Shown: positions 16,337 through 25,615, counted from the stretch's first letter. The stretch: DNA of 64,000 nt from Actibacterium lipolyticum (GCF_900184935.1 NZ_FXYE01000002.1:744001-808000); one strand, 5' to 3'. Notes: generated from the letters alone by a model not told the origin. Made by a program: numbers and translations.

Positions 16337-17040
16337 TGGAACCGATGCTTGAAGTCCGCGACCTGAACGCGTTTTACGGCAAAAGCCACGTCCTGCGCGG
16401 CGTGAACATGGAAATCATGCCGGGCGAAGTTATCGCCCTTCTGGGCCGCAATGGCGTTGGCCGATCAACCACCGCCAAGGCGATCATGGGCGAAGTCGCC
16501 CCGCGCGGTTCGATCAAGTTCAAGGGGCAGGAAATTGCAGGGCTGGAAAGCTATCGCATCGCGCATCTTGGCCTTGGCTATGTGCCGGAAAACCGCGACA
16601 TCTTTCCCACGATGACCGTGCGCCAAAACCTTGTGCTGGGCATCAAAGACATGAAAACGCCCGGCCGCTGGTCGATTGAGCAGATGCTGGAAATGTTCCC
16701 CAACCTCAAAGCCCGCGCCGACAATCCGGCGGGCGTTCTGTCGGGTGGGGAAAAGCAGATGCTAACCATGTGCCGCACGCTAATGGGTGATCCTGACCTC
16801 ATCATCATCGACGAACCCACCGAAGGGCTGGCCCCCAAGATCGTTCATCAGGTTGGCGATACCATTGCCGAAATCGCCAAGGCCGGTGTTGCGATTTTGT
16901 TGGTGGAACAAAAGCTTTCCATCGCCCTGCGCATTGCCGCGCGCGTTTACGTGATGGGGCATGGGGAAATGGTCTGGTCAGGCACGCCCGACGAATTTCG
17001 CGAACGCGAAGATGTCAGGCGCGAGTGGTTGGAGGTTTAA
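16336..17040 (+). CDS. ABC transporter ATP-binding protein, LivF type
   Basis: The 234-residue second ATPase has an intact signature LSGGEKQ (135-141) and Walker B DLIIIDEPT. Its Walker A reads GRNGVGRSTT, with arginine (R43, codon CGA) where lysine normally contacts the ATP phosphates. The switch position is Q in LLVEQKL, as is usual for LivF. Together with the altered LivG signature this predicts one working and one degenerate ATP site. A GGAAGGGG site precedes the ATG. The gene ends the operon and is followed by a strong hairpin. Confidence 0.92.
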   Translation: MEPMLEVRDLNAFYGKSHVLRGVNMEIMPGEVIALLGRNGVGRSTTAKAIMGEVAPRGSIKFKGQEIAGLESYRIAHLGLGYVPENRDIFPTMTVRQNLVLGIKDMKTPGRWSIEQMLEMFPNLKARADNPAGVLSGGEKQMLTMCRTLMGDPDLIIIDEPTEGLAPKIVHQVGDTIAEIAKAGVAILLVEQKLSIALRIAARVYVMGHGEMVWSGTPDEFREREDVRREWLEV

Positions 17041-17058
17041 CACCCCGCTTCGCCCTAT

Positions 17059-17093
17059 GACGCCCCCTATCCTTCGACTGGGGGCGTCTTTCG
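17059..17093. terminator. Bidirectional intrinsic terminator
   Basis: A perfect 9-bp stem, GACGCCCCC (17059-17067) and GGGGGCGTC (17080-17088), with a 12-base loop is followed by TTTCGTT. It lies between the convergent LivF-type gene and the acyl-CoA ligase gene and can serve both, more strongly on the plus strand. Confidence 0.75.
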
Positions 17094-17101
17094 TTCAGGG
17101 G

Positions 17102-18733
17102 TCAAACAGCGTCGGGAAGCTTATAATCCGCGAACTGTTGCCGCAGTGTCAGCTTTGAAACCTTACCCGTGGCGGTCAAGGGCAAGGCGTCCAGATACAC
17201 CACATCATCAGGCAGCTGCCATTTGGCGACATGTTCCAACAGCATCTTGTCCATCTCTTCTTTCGGCGGCTTTCGCTCACCGGCGGGAACGACACAAAGA
17301 AGCGGGCGTTCATCCCATTTCGGATGAGGCACCGCGATAACCGCGCAGCTTGCCACATCCGGATGCGCCATCACGATGTTTTCCAGATCAATGGAGCTGA
17401 TCCATTCCCCCCCGGACTTAATCAGATCTTTCGCCCGGTCTTGCAGACGCAGGAACCCGTCCGCATCGATCGACGCGATGTCACCGGTGCCGAACCACCC
17501 CTCTGGGTCAACGGCGGCCTTGCTGGCCTCTTCGTTGTTGAAATAGCCGCTTGCGATGGCATTACCGCGCACGAACAACTCTCCCACGGCGACGCCATCA
17601 TGCGGCAGGCGGTTGCCCGCATCGTCGACGATTTTCAGGTCCACACCGAACACCCGGCGGCCCTGTGTCATCTTCAGCTTGATTTGGTCGTCAAACGGCA
17701 ATGCTTTCATGTCGCTTGATAGCCCGCCGTCGGTGCCCACGGGGCTCATTTCGGTCATGCCCCATGCGTGGCAAACCGTGACACCCGATTTTTCGAACGC
17801 TTCGATCATAGAGCGTGGCGCAGCAGAGCCGCCGATGATCACCTCTCCGAAACCTTCGGGGTTACGGCCACGTTCTTTGATTTCGCCCAGAAGGCCCAAC
17901 CAAATCGTCGGCACGCCCCACGCGGAAAACACCTTTTCACGCTCCATCAGATCATAAAGCGATTTGCCGTCCATCGCCGGGCCGGGGAAAATCAGACACG
18001 CCCCCGTCAACGGTGCCGCATAGGGCAAGCCCCAGGCGTTAACGTGGAACAACGGAACCACGGGCAACAGGCGCGACGCTTCTTTCAGGCTTCCGTCCTG
18101 CGTCACCGCAATCGTGAACGCATGCAGCACAGTGGAACGCTGCGAATACAGCACCCCTTTTGGATGGCCCGTCGTCCCGGACGTATAACAAAGACCTGCG
18201 GCGGAATCTTCGGGCACGGTGGGCCAGTCATATTCCGCGGGGCACCCTTCCAACAACTCCTCGTAGCAATGGAAAAACACTTTGCTGTCGGGCATATGCT
18301 CGCGATCGGTCATCAACACATAGCGCATATTTGGCGGCAACTTGTCAGCCAGCGCTTCGATCAGCGGCACAAAGGTTGTATCAACAAACAGCACCCGGTC
18401 TTCGGCGTGATGCGTGATATAGATCAGCTGCTCAGCCGACAGGCGCGGGTTGATCGTGTGGCACACAGCCCCGATACCCGAAATCGCATAGTAAAGCTCA
18501 AAGTGCCGATACCCGTTCCACGCCAACGTCGCGACCCGGTCCCCCTTCTCTATCCCCATCGCCTTTAGCGCATGTGCAAGCTGCCCGACGCGGCCCATGG
18601 TTTCACGATAGTTGGTGCGGTGAACATCCCCTTCGGTGCGTACTGAAACGATCTCCCCCCGTGGATGTGTTTCAGACGCGTATCTTAAGATGTCGATGAT
18701 CGACAACGGTCGGTTCATCATCATTCCCTGCAT
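17102..18733 (-). CDS. Long-chain-type fatty-acid-CoA ligase
   Basis: This 543-residue AMP-forming acyl-CoA synthetase activates a carboxylic acid to its CoA thioester at the expense of ATP. The AMP-binding motif is YTSGTTGHPKGVLYSQR. GMTEMSPVG and WFGTGDIASIDADGFLRLQDR give the adenylation and hinge regions, and the C-terminal catalytic lysine is in TATGKVSK. The frame is open to 18847, but the ATG at 18733 has a GGGAGGAAG site. It stands divergent to an MDR reductase gene and convergent with the transporter, so uptake, activation and beta-oxidation can be linked. The substrate chain is unknown. Confidence 0.91.
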   Translation of the reverse strand: MQGMMMNRPLSIIDILRYASETHPRGEIVSVRTEGDVHRTNYRETMGRVGQLAHALKAMGIEKGDRVATLAWNGYRHFELYYAISGIGAVCHTINPRLSAEQLIYITHHAEDRVLFVDTTFVPLIEALADKLPPNMRYVLMTDREHMPDSKVFFHCYEELLEGCPAEYDWPTVPEDSAAGLCYTSGTTGHPKGVLYSQRSTVLHAFTIAVTQDGSLKEASRLLPVVPLFHVNAWGLPYAAPLTGACLIFPGPAMDGKSLYDLMEREKVFSAWGVPTIWLGLLGEIKERGRNPEGFGEVIIGGSAAPRSMIEAFEKSGVTVCHAWGMTEMSPVGTDGGLSSDMKALPFDDQIKLKMTQGRRVFGVDLKIVDDAGNRLPHDGVAVGELFVRGNAIASGYFNNEEASKAAVDPEGWFGTGDIASIDADGFLRLQDRAKDLIKSGGEWISSIDLENIVMAHPDVASCAVIAVPHPKWDERPLLCVVPAGERKPPKEEMDKMLLEHVAKWQLPDDVVYLDALPLTATGKVSKLTLRQQFADYKLPDAV

Positions 18734-18853
18734 CAGCTTCCTCCCTAGCCTTGGCAACGTGCGTTTTACACTGCGAAATGTAATTCTGTTTTTGCAGCAT
18801 CGCAAAGATGATACGTCGATGAAACAAGATTCTTGAAATAGGGACATTCACCC

Positions 18854-19876
18854 ATGGCAGACATGATGAAACAGGTGGTTCTAGCCAGCCGGCCAGCCGG
18901 TGCCGCCGGATTGGAACACTTCCGACTAGAAGAGGTCGCGATCCCCACCCCAGCCGACGGCGAGGTGCTGGTTCGTATCACCCACATGTCGCTTGACCCC
19001 TACATGCGCGGGCGGATGGACGACGCGAAATCATACGCCACCCCGGTTGCTGTTGGCGCCACGATGGAGGCTGGCGCCGTAGGAGAGGTCATTGCCTCAA
19101 ACGCGCCGGGATTTGCACCCGGGGACACCGCGTTCGGGATGCTCGGCTGGGCCACTCATGGCTGCCTTCCGGCGACCCACCTGCGCAAGCTTGACCCCTC
19201 CATCCCCGCAACCACCGCGCTTGGTGTGATGGGGATGCCGGGCTTTACTGGATGGTACGGGCTGACCGAAATCGGCAAACCCAAAGCGGGTGAAACGCTT
19301 GTCGTTGCGGCGGCCACTGGCCCTGTTGGGTCGATGGTCGGGCAGCTGGCGAAGTTGCGTGGGCTGCGTGTCGTGGGCATCGCGGGCGGTGCTGACAAAT
19401 GCAAACAGGCGGTCGAAACCTTCGGCTTTGACGCCTGTGTTGATCACCGCGCCTATGACACCGCCCGCGATCTGCGCAAGGCCATTGCCGCCGAAGCCCC
19501 GGACGGGGTGGACATCTATTTCGAAAACGTCGGCGGCAAAGTGTTAGAGGCCACCCTGCCCCTGATGAACACGTTCGGGCGCATTCCCCTTTGCGGCATG
19601 ATCGCGTGGTATGAAGGGGCCGAAACCTCTGCGACGGATCAATTGCCGCGTGTCTGGCGCAATGTGCTGGTGAACCGTCTTTGCATCAACGGCTTCATCA
19701 TCTCAGATCACTTTGACCGCTTCCCTGACTTCCTGAAAGAGGTCGCGCCGCATGTGGCTGACGGCAGCATCACCTATCTGGAAGATGTCGCCGAAGGCCT
19801 TGAAAACGCGCCGGAAACCTTCCTTCGGATGCTCAAGGGCGGCAACAAGGGCAAACAGATCGTCAAAATCAGCTAA
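18854..19876 (+). CDS. NADP-dependent MDR oxidoreductase (CurA/LTB4DH-like)
   Basis: The 340-residue zinc-free medium-chain reductase belongs to the leukotriene-B4 dehydrogenase/CurA subgroup, which reduces the double bond of enones and enals with NADPH. Key segments are SLDPYMRGRM near residues 44-53 and the nucleotide-binding AATGPVGSMVGQLAKLRG. GGADKCK supplies the NADPH phosphate contact. Length is typical. It is transcribed away from the ligase gene across a 120-bp spacer and may salvage unsaturated intermediates. The SDR gene downstream is convergent with it. Confidence 0.88.
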   Translation: MADMMKQVVLASRPAGAAGLEHFRLEEVAIPTPADGEVLVRITHMSLDPYMRGRMDDAKSYATPVAVGATMEAGAVGEVIASNAPGFAPGDTAFGMLGWATHGCLPATHLRKLDPSIPATTALGVMGMPGFTGWYGLTEIGKPKAGETLVVAAATGPVGSMVGQLAKLRGLRVVGIAGGADKCKQAVETFGFDACVDHRAYDTARDLRKAIAAEAPDGVDIYFENVGGKVLEATLPLMNTFGRIPLCGMIAWYEGAETSATDQLPRVWRNVLVNRLCINGFIISDHFDRFPDFLKEVAPHVADGSITYLEDVAEGLENAPETFLRMLKGGNKGKQIVKIS

Positions 19877-19891
19877 GGGATCGGCGCGGGG

Positions 19892-20656
19892 CTAACCGCC
19901 TCGCGCCTTTTCGTCGGCCGAAACCTTGGCCATGTACCCGATGAATTTGTCATAATCGCTGGCCTTCACGGCCAACCCTTTAAGGGTGCTGTCATGCGTG
20001 GTGATCATGAACTGCTGTTCCTTCATCGCGGCGATGACCTTGTCGGCCACAAGTGCGGGCGTCACGGCGCGCGGCTTTAAGTAATCGGCCTCTTCGATTA
20101 ATGGGGTTTGCACGCCTTCAGGGCACAGGCAAAACACCTGCAAGGGCGTATCGGCATAGTGAAAGGCCAGCCATTCCGCAAAACCCACCGCGCCGTGTTT
20201 CGTTACGCCATAGCCGATGCTGTTCACCTCGTTCAGCAGACCGGCGGCAGAGGCTGTGACGATAAACTGCCCGCCCCGTTCGGCCATCTGCGGCACAAGA
20301 TGGCGCGCGGCCCAGACGTGGCTCATCAAATTGATGTTCATCATGCGCTGCCAGTCATCCTCGGATGCGGTGATATCCATCCGCTGCGCGATACCCGCGT
20401 TCGAGGCGAAGATATCAACCGCGCCCTCATGCGCCTCGACATCCCGTAACATCGCCAAGACGCCGGCCTCGGTCGAAATGTCGGCCCGCAAAAACCGGGC
20501 TGAGAACGGATTTTCGCGCATCGCTGGCGTATCGTCGGTTAAATCCGCAAGCACCACCTTGGCCCCCGCATCGGCAAAGCGTCGCGCCATCGCGTGCCCG
20601 ATACCGCCCGCACCGCCAGTGACCACTGCAACCTTATTTGCGAAATCCAATTTCAT
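19892..20656 (-). CDS. Short-chain dehydrogenase/reductase
   Basis: This 254-residue classical SDR has the Rossmann motif VTGGAGGIGHAMAR, the D at the end of strand 2 (VVLADLTDD, favouring NAD), the NAG motif (SNAGIA), and the catalytic S-Y-K set in VTASAAG and YGVTK. The open frame starts at 20680; the ATG at 20656, with a GGGGGAA site, gives the standard N terminus MKLDFANKVAVV. It likely oxidises or reduces a hydroxyacyl or alcohol intermediate. The exact reaction cannot be read. Confidence 0.89.
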   Translation of the reverse strand: MKLDFANKVAVVTGGAGGIGHAMARRFADAGAKVVLADLTDDTPAMRENPFSARFLRADISTEAGVLAMLRDVEAHEGAVDIFASNAGIAQRMDITASEDDWQRMMNINLMSHVWAARHLVPQMAERGGQFIVTASAAGLLNEVNSIGYGVTKHGAVGFAEWLAFHYADTPLQVFCLCPEGVQTPLIEEADYLKPRAVTPALVADKVIAAMKEQQFMITTHDSTLKGLAVKASDYDKFIGYMAKVSADEKARGG

Positions 20657-20712
20657 TTCCCCCGCTTGATATCGCCACACTAGCCATTTTCAGCGGTCGG
20701 TCAAAAGCAAAC

Positions 20713-22728
20713 CTAAGGCCGCCCTTGGGCCGGAAGCCAAATCAAGAATGTCGTGCCCTTGCCCGGCGTACTTTCCGCAGTAATGTCGCCGCCGACACGC
20801 GCGATCAGTTTGCGGCTGATCGATAGGCCCAGCCCCGTCCCTTCGCTGCGCTTGGTGGTGTAGAACGGATCAAACACGCGTTTCAGAACCGTGTCTTGCA
20901 TGCCCACCCCTGTGTCCGTCACTTCGATCAGCACACCCGGCGCTTCCCCGCGCGGCATATCGCGACTTGCGACGGTCAACACCCCACCATCCTCCATCGC
21001 CTGAATGGCATTTACGAATAGGTTGACCAGTACCTGCTGAAGCTCTGTCCGGTTCATCGAAACCGTCTGTTGGGACGACAGGTTCAACACGATTTCGATG
21101 TCGCCCTTGGTCAACAGATGATGCACCAACGGCACGCTATCGCGCACCGCATCATCAGGGTTATAACCTTCGACAGTGCCCGCGTATTCCTCCGGGCGGG
21201 CGAATTCCAAAAGCTTGCTGACCAGAATATTCACGTTCTGGATCTGCTCTTGGATCAGCGTGAATTCGGTTTTCCACGGTTTTGCGCCTTCGCCAAGCTC
21301 ATCGCGGATCACCTCTAGGTTTCCTTGAATCACGGCAACGGGGTTATTGATTTCATGCGCAACACCGGCGGTGATTTCGCCAATCGCGGCCAGCTTTTCG
21401 GAAACGATCAGCTGCCGGGTTGTGACCTCCAACTCTTTGTTAGCTTCTTGCAGATCATGCGTGCGTTCGGCCACACGGCTTTCCAACGCTTCGGCCCAGT
21501 CACGCAGACGGCGATCGCGTTCCTGAAGCTGGTCCAACAGCGTGTCCAGATGCGCGGCGACGCGACCGATTTCATCATCGCTGCTGTCCACGCCACTGCG
21601 TGCGCCCAAGTCGCCCGCTTCGACCCGGGCGATGGTTGCTGTCATCCGCTCTAGCGGGCTGAAAATGGCGCGGGCCCACCGCAAAAAGATCGGGACAGAG
21701 GCAAGAACGATAAGGAAAAACGCGATCGCAATGGTCAGAACGGTTTGCCGCTTAGCCTCGAAAAAGGGGGTATCAAGGAACCCGACATAGAGCATCCCCA
21801 CGCGTTTGCCATAACTATCGACGATGGGTTCATAGGCCGAAACATACCAGTCGTTCACCACAAAGGCGCGATCCAGCCAGACGCGCCCTTCGTCCAAGAC
21901 CGCCGCGCGCACCACTGCAGATACCCGCGTGCCCAAGGCGCGGACATCTTCGAACAGGCGCACGTTCGTGCTGATCCGCACATCCTCTAGAAAAAGGGTC
22001 GCGGTGCCTTGGCTGCCTTCGGTCAGGCTGGCCGCCGGATAGACCAGATCGTTGATTGTGTCGATGAAGCCAAGGTTGCGGTTCAACAACAACCCGCCAA
22101 CCAACGCGCCCCCAGCGGCCGGGGCGGCGGCGTGCACGATCATGCCACGAGTTTCTTCGCTGCGTTCGGTCGGCACAGCGGCTTCGGTCGGCACCAACGC
22201 AAAGCTGGCCCTTTCGGCCAAGGCCGGGCTGAATTGCGCCAGATCGCTGGCTTCGAAGATATCAATCTCTGCCCTATGCGAACCGGAAAGCGCGGCTTGC
22301 ACCACAGGCCATTTTTCAAGACCTGCCGGATTGCCCACATGCGGCGACGATGTCACTCGCCCCCCGCGCTCCATAAAATAGAGAAAATCGAGCCCAAGTT
22401 CGGCCCGCTTCTGATCCAGAAAAACAGCGACAGCCGCGTTGTCTTGTGCCGCGATGCGCCGTTCAAACGCCCCGGACTGGCCAAGCGCAACAATTCCGGC
22501 CCCGCGGGTTTCCAAGATACCGGCAAGATGCTGATGTGCGATCGTAAGTTCGCTGTTCACCTTCGCGATTGAAAGCTCATCAAAGCGGCGCACCCAGTTG
22601 GCGACCGTGGTGCCCAACAGCAACGGCAGAACAACCAGCATTGGCAACAGCGCAATCAGCAGCAGGCGAAAGCGAACCGTGCGGGGAAAGCCAAGCGCCC
22701 GGTCGTTGGAGCGCCGGTGCTTAGGCAT
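20713..22728 (-). CDS. Sensor histidine kinase with periplasmic cache-type domain
   Basis: The 671-residue membrane kinase has a first helix near residue 20 (LLLIALLPMLVVLPLLLG) and a periplasmic segment of roughly 320 residues resembling a double-cache domain. A second helix (IAIAFFLIVLASVPIFL), HAMP, and a HisKA domain with the phosphoacceptor in GVAHEINNP follow. The ATPase domain has N, G1 and G2 boxes (NLFVNAIQAM, DTGVGM, GTGLGLSISR). The ATG at 22728 lies inside the end of the regulator gene (8-base overlap), so the two form a coupled pair. It may sense a small extracellular acid, perhaps formate, because the formate dehydrogenase genes lie just upstream. Confidence 0.9.
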   Translation of the reverse strand: MPKHRRSNDRALGFPRTVRFRLLLIALLPMLVVLPLLLGTTVANWVRRFDELSIAKVNSELTIAHQHLAGILETRGAGIVALGQSGAFERRIAAQDNAAVAVFLDQKRAELGLDFLYFMERGGRVTSSPHVGNPAGLEKWPVVQAALSGSHRAEIDIFEASDLAQFSPALAERASFALVPTEAAVPTERSEETRGMIVHAAAPAAGGALVGGLLLNRNLGFIDTINDLVYPAASLTEGSQGTATLFLEDVRISTNVRLFEDVRALGTRVSAVVRAAVLDEGRVWLDRAFVVNDWYVSAYEPIVDSYGKRVGMLYVGFLDTPFFEAKRQTVLTIAIAFFLIVLASVPIFLRWARAIFSPLERMTATIARVEAGDLGARSGVDSSDDEIGRVAAHLDTLLDQLQERDRRLRDWAEALESRVAERTHDLQEANKELEVTTRQLIVSEKLAAIGEITAGVAHEINNPVAVIQGNLEVIRDELGEGAKPWKTEFTLIQEQIQNVNILVSKLLEFARPEEYAGTVEGYNPDDAVRDSVPLVHHLLTKGDIEIVLNLSSQQTVSMNRTELQQVLVNLFVNAIQAMEDGGVLTVASRDMPRGEAPGVLIEVTDTGVGMQDTVLKRVFDPFYTTKRSEGTGLGLSISRKLIARVGGDITAESTPGKGTTFLIWLPAQGRP

Positions 22729-24103
22729 TCCACATGGCACATTTGCGGTCGATGGTTTTGCGCGACACGCCCAACCGGCGGGCTGCTTCGGCGCGGTTGC
22801 CATCGCAGGCTTCCAGCACCGAAAGTATGTGGCGCCGTTCAACCAGATGAAGCGCCTCTACATGTTCTTCGGCGTCAGGAACATCGCCCGCCCCCGCGAA
22901 TTCCGAAGGGAACTCCCCCAAAATTAGCGAACGTTCGATAAGGTTGCGCAGTTCGCGGACATTTCCGGGCCAGTCATAGCGCGAAAAGTTCACGATCACC
23001 TCTTCGGCCAAGGACATCGCAGGCACACCCAACTGACGCGAGAGTTTCTGCATGAACATCTGCGCAAGTTCGCCAATGTCACCAACCCGCTGGCGCAGCG
23101 GCGGCATATGCAGGTTCATCACGTTGATCCGGTGAAACAGATCAATGCGGAAACGTTTTTCCGCAACCGCCTGTTCAAGATCCGCATTGGTGGCGAATAC
23201 AAACCGCAGGTTCAACGGCACCTCGCGTTCGGCCCCACCGGGGCGGATGCGGTTTTCTTCGATCACGCGCAGAAGTGTGGCCTGAACCGGCAGCGGCAAT
23301 TCAGCGATCTCATCAAGGAACAGCGTGCCGCCGCTGGCGTGCAGGAACAGCCCCTCTTTGCGCCCATCCGCGTTGGCCACATTGCCGAACAATTCGTTCG
23401 CGACCTGATCGGGCGAAATAGCCGCGCAATTCACCGGCACGAATGGCTTTTCCGCGCGGTCAGACATGGCATGCAGCGTGCGCGCCGCGATTTCCTTGCC
23501 CGTGCCGCTTTCCCCCGTGAACAGCACCGGCGTTGGCAGCGGGGCGACCTTTTCCAGCGTGCGCCGAATTTCTTCGATCTTAGGAGAACTTCCAAGCAAA
23601 CGCCCCCTGCCCGAGATGTCTTCGGACAGAAGTTCGTATTTCAAAAGGAAGTTTTCGCGCCGCAGGTGGCGCTGATCCATGCACCGCGCCACCGCGTTCA
23701 GAATTTGGTTGGACCGAAACGGTTTTAACACAAAATCCGCCGCACCAACGCGCAACGCCTGAATCGCGGTTTCCAGATCGGCATAGGCCGTCATCAAGAT
23801 CGCTTCGGCGAAGAACCCGACGCGGCGCTGGTCTGACAGCCAATCAAGCCCCGACTGACCGGGCATCACGTTGTCCAGAATGACAATGTCGAAATGATGC
23901 TGGTCAAGCTGGCGCGAGGCCTCTTCGGCGCTGCCGGCCTGTTCGATCCGCTTACAGCGGGGCGATAGGGTTTTGACCAGGAAATTGCGCATTCCGGGTT
24001 CGTCATCGACCACAAGGATCGAAGCATTTCGAAGCCCGGTTCCGAACCCGTTATCCGCAGCAACAGCAGCGGCATCCGGGCCGGGTATTTCTCGGTTGTT
24101 CAT
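22721..24103 (-). CDS. NtrC-family response regulator lacking the GAFTGA loop
   Basis: The 460-residue regulator has a receiver domain (phosphoacceptor D77, switch lysine in LKPF), an AAA+ domain (Walker A GESGTGKE around 197-204, Walker B GTLFLDEIAE), and a C-terminal Fis-type helix-turn-helix (GNRAEAARRLGVSRKTIDRK). The loop that contacts sigma-54, GAFTGA in active family members, is replaced by NVANADGR around residues 241-248. This matches exceptions such as Rhodobacter NtrC, which act with the housekeeping polymerase. It lies 22 bases downstream of a small membrane-protein gene at the end of the formate dehydrogenase cluster and is likely part of its regulation. Confidence 0.9.
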   Translation of the reverse strand: MNNREIPGPDAAAVAADNGFGTGLRNASILVVDDEPGMRNFLVKTLSPRCKRIEQAGSAEEASRQLDQHHFDIVILDNVMPGQSGLDWLSDQRRVGFFAEAILMTAYADLETAIQALRVGAADFVLKPFRSNQILNAVARCMDQRHLRRENFLLKYELLSEDISGRGRLLGSSPKIEEIRRTLEKVAPLPTPVLFTGESGTGKEIAARTLHAMSDRAEKPFVPVNCAAISPDQVANELFGNVANADGRKEGLFLHASGGTLFLDEIAELPLPVQATLLRVIEENRIRPGGAEREVPLNLRFVFATNADLEQAVAEKRFRIDLFHRINVMNLHMPPLRQRVGDIGELAQMFMQKLSRQLGVPAMSLAEEVIVNFSRYDWPGNVRELRNLIERSLILGEFPSEFAGAGDVPDAEEHVEALHLVERRHILSVLEACDGNRAEAARRLGVSRKTIDRKCAMWNA

Positions 24104-24124
24104 AGTGCTCTGATGCCCTTTCGC

Positions 24125-24250
24125 TCAACCGTTGCGCGTTGATGGCCCGCTTGTTTGTTCGCGTGTCGAAAAGCCCATGTTATCCAATACCACGTCTGCG
24201 GCGACGGCCAGAACCGCAATGGCGACAAAAGCAATGATCATGCTTTTCAT
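24125..24250 (-). CDS. 41-residue small membrane protein of the formate dehydrogenase operon
   Basis: A short frame with a good ribosome site (AGGAG, 6 bases before the ATG) encodes 41 residues. It starts MKSMIIAFVAIAVLAVAAD and has one hydrophobic segment, then a polar tail ending in TRNG. It sits between the cytochrome b subunit (59 bases) and the response-regulator gene (22 bases), on the same strand. The single membrane span and placement suggest a small accessory of the membrane-bound dehydrogenase. No family is recognised; the evidence is the ribosome site, the hydrophobic pattern and the tight spacing. Confidence 0.6.
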   Translation of the reverse strand: MKSMIIAFVAIAVLAVAADVVLDNMGFSTREQTSGPSTRNG

Positions 24251-24308
24251 CAAACTCTCCTATCAACAGTAGTATGCGCCCGTGGCGGCGATGGAACAAG
24301 CCGCCACT

Positions 24309-25520
24309 CTATTCAGCTGGTGAGGTGGCGTGATCATCGGCCTCGCCGGTGACCTCTTCGTACCACAGGCTGTGATGCTCTTTCGCCCACTGCACCTCTA
24401 CCTCGCCGGTGCCCATGGCATCAAACGCACCTTCCATCCCGACAGAGCCAAGATAGATATGCGCGATGATGATCGCCATGAAGACAAAGGCGATGATCGC
24501 GTGCCAACTTTGCGAAAGCTGCATTTCCTGATGCGGGGCAAGGTCGGTGGGCAGTGGTGCCATCCCGACAAGCTGAGGCAAGCCCAGCGCGTTCATCTTT
24601 TCGAACGTCGCGGCAAACATCGGCAGCTGGAATGGGAACAGCAACGACAACCCGGAAACCGAAATTGAAACGCCAAGAACGATCACGGACCAGAAGATGA
24701 TCTTTTGCCCGGCGTTGAACTTTTTCGCAGGCGGGTGAACCCCTTTGGAAAACAGCCCGCCCCCCTTGGCCAACCACCGAAGGTCGGTTCGGTTTGGAAT
24801 GTTTTCGATCACCCAGAAGACGAAGACCAAGACAAGACCAACCATAAAGGCCCATGCGATGTTGTTATGCGCCCACTTCGCGGCAATCGCGATGGGGGAA
24901 AACACTTCTTTGCCGAACAACGGAATAAGCGCGACCCGCCCGAACAGCGAAATCAGGCCCGTGATGCCCAGTATGATGAATGACCCGGCCAACAACCAAT
25001 GGGCAAATCGCTCCATCGAATTGAAGCGCATGATCTTGACGCCGGTACGCTCTCCATCAATGCGGATTTTGCCGCGCAGAAGGTAGAACAGCAAAAGCAC
25101 GACCAACATGCCCAGCAACAAATAGCCGCCATAGGTCAGCAGCGGCCCCTGACGGAACTTCAGCCACGCCATGCCGCCGTCTTGAATAAGCACCCCGGCC
25201 GCAGGCGAGCGGGAAGAGACCTTAACCTCAGCCGAACCATAACGAAGGCTTCGGTACATATCGGCATCGGATGCGCCCCCCAGCGTGCCAAGCTGATCGG
25301 TCATTCGCGCCGCGTGATCTGGATCGCCGATCTTTTCGCTGCGGAACGTGTCATCAATCGCTTCGCCGCGCTGACGGGCAAGGATGTCCTCCAACGTCTG
25401 AGCACCGCCAGTGGCGGCGCGTGGGTCTTCGACGCCCGTGGCCACATCTTCGGCCCAAGACGCGGGCGCGAAAAGCACGGTCAATGAAAGCACAACAACA
25501 AGCAATCGGTGCAGGGTCAT
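24309..25520 (-). CDS. Formate dehydrogenase gamma subunit (cytochrome b)
   Basis: The 403-residue subunit anchors the periplasmic formate dehydrogenase and passes electrons to quinone through haem b. A signal peptide (ends ASWAED) is followed by an unusually long exported N-terminal region of about 110 residues. Four or five membrane helices come next. Candidate haem ligands are in RFAHWLLAG, AKWAHNNIAW and SWHAIIAFVFMAIIIAHIY. It is longer than E. coli FdnI/FdoI (about 210 residues) because of the N-terminal extension, as in FDH3-type enzymes. It ends the structural part of the operon. Confidence 0.92.
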   Translation of the reverse strand: MTLHRLLVVVLSLTVLFAPASWAEDVATGVEDPRAATGGAQTLEDILARQRGEAIDDTFRSEKIGDPDHAARMTDQLGTLGGASDADMYRSLRYGSAEVKVSSRSPAAGVLIQDGGMAWLKFRQGPLLTYGGYLLLGMLVVLLLFYLLRGKIRIDGERTGVKIMRFNSMERFAHWLLAGSFIILGITGLISLFGRVALIPLFGKEVFSPIAIAAKWAHNNIAWAFMVGLVLVFVFWVIENIPNRTDLRWLAKGGGLFSKGVHPPAKKFNAGQKIIFWSVIVLGVSISVSGLSLLFPFQLPMFAATFEKMNALGLPQLVGMAPLPTDLAPHQEMQLSQSWHAIIAFVFMAIIIAHIYLGSVGMEGAFDAMGTGEVEVQWAKEHHSLWYEEVTGEADDHATSPAE

Positions 25521-25615
25521 TGGATTATCCTGAAACTATATCTTGCCGCGCACAGGCGCGGACTTTCCCCAAAAAGGTCCGGGGCCGCGTTGCGGCAGCC
25601 CCGGAAATTAGCCAA

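Noticed and set aside
16336-17040. Frameshift or pseudogene status for the LivF-type ATPase because of the altered Walker A
   Set aside because: The frame is full length with all other motifs intact and an ordinary operon position; a substitution in a working gene is more likely.
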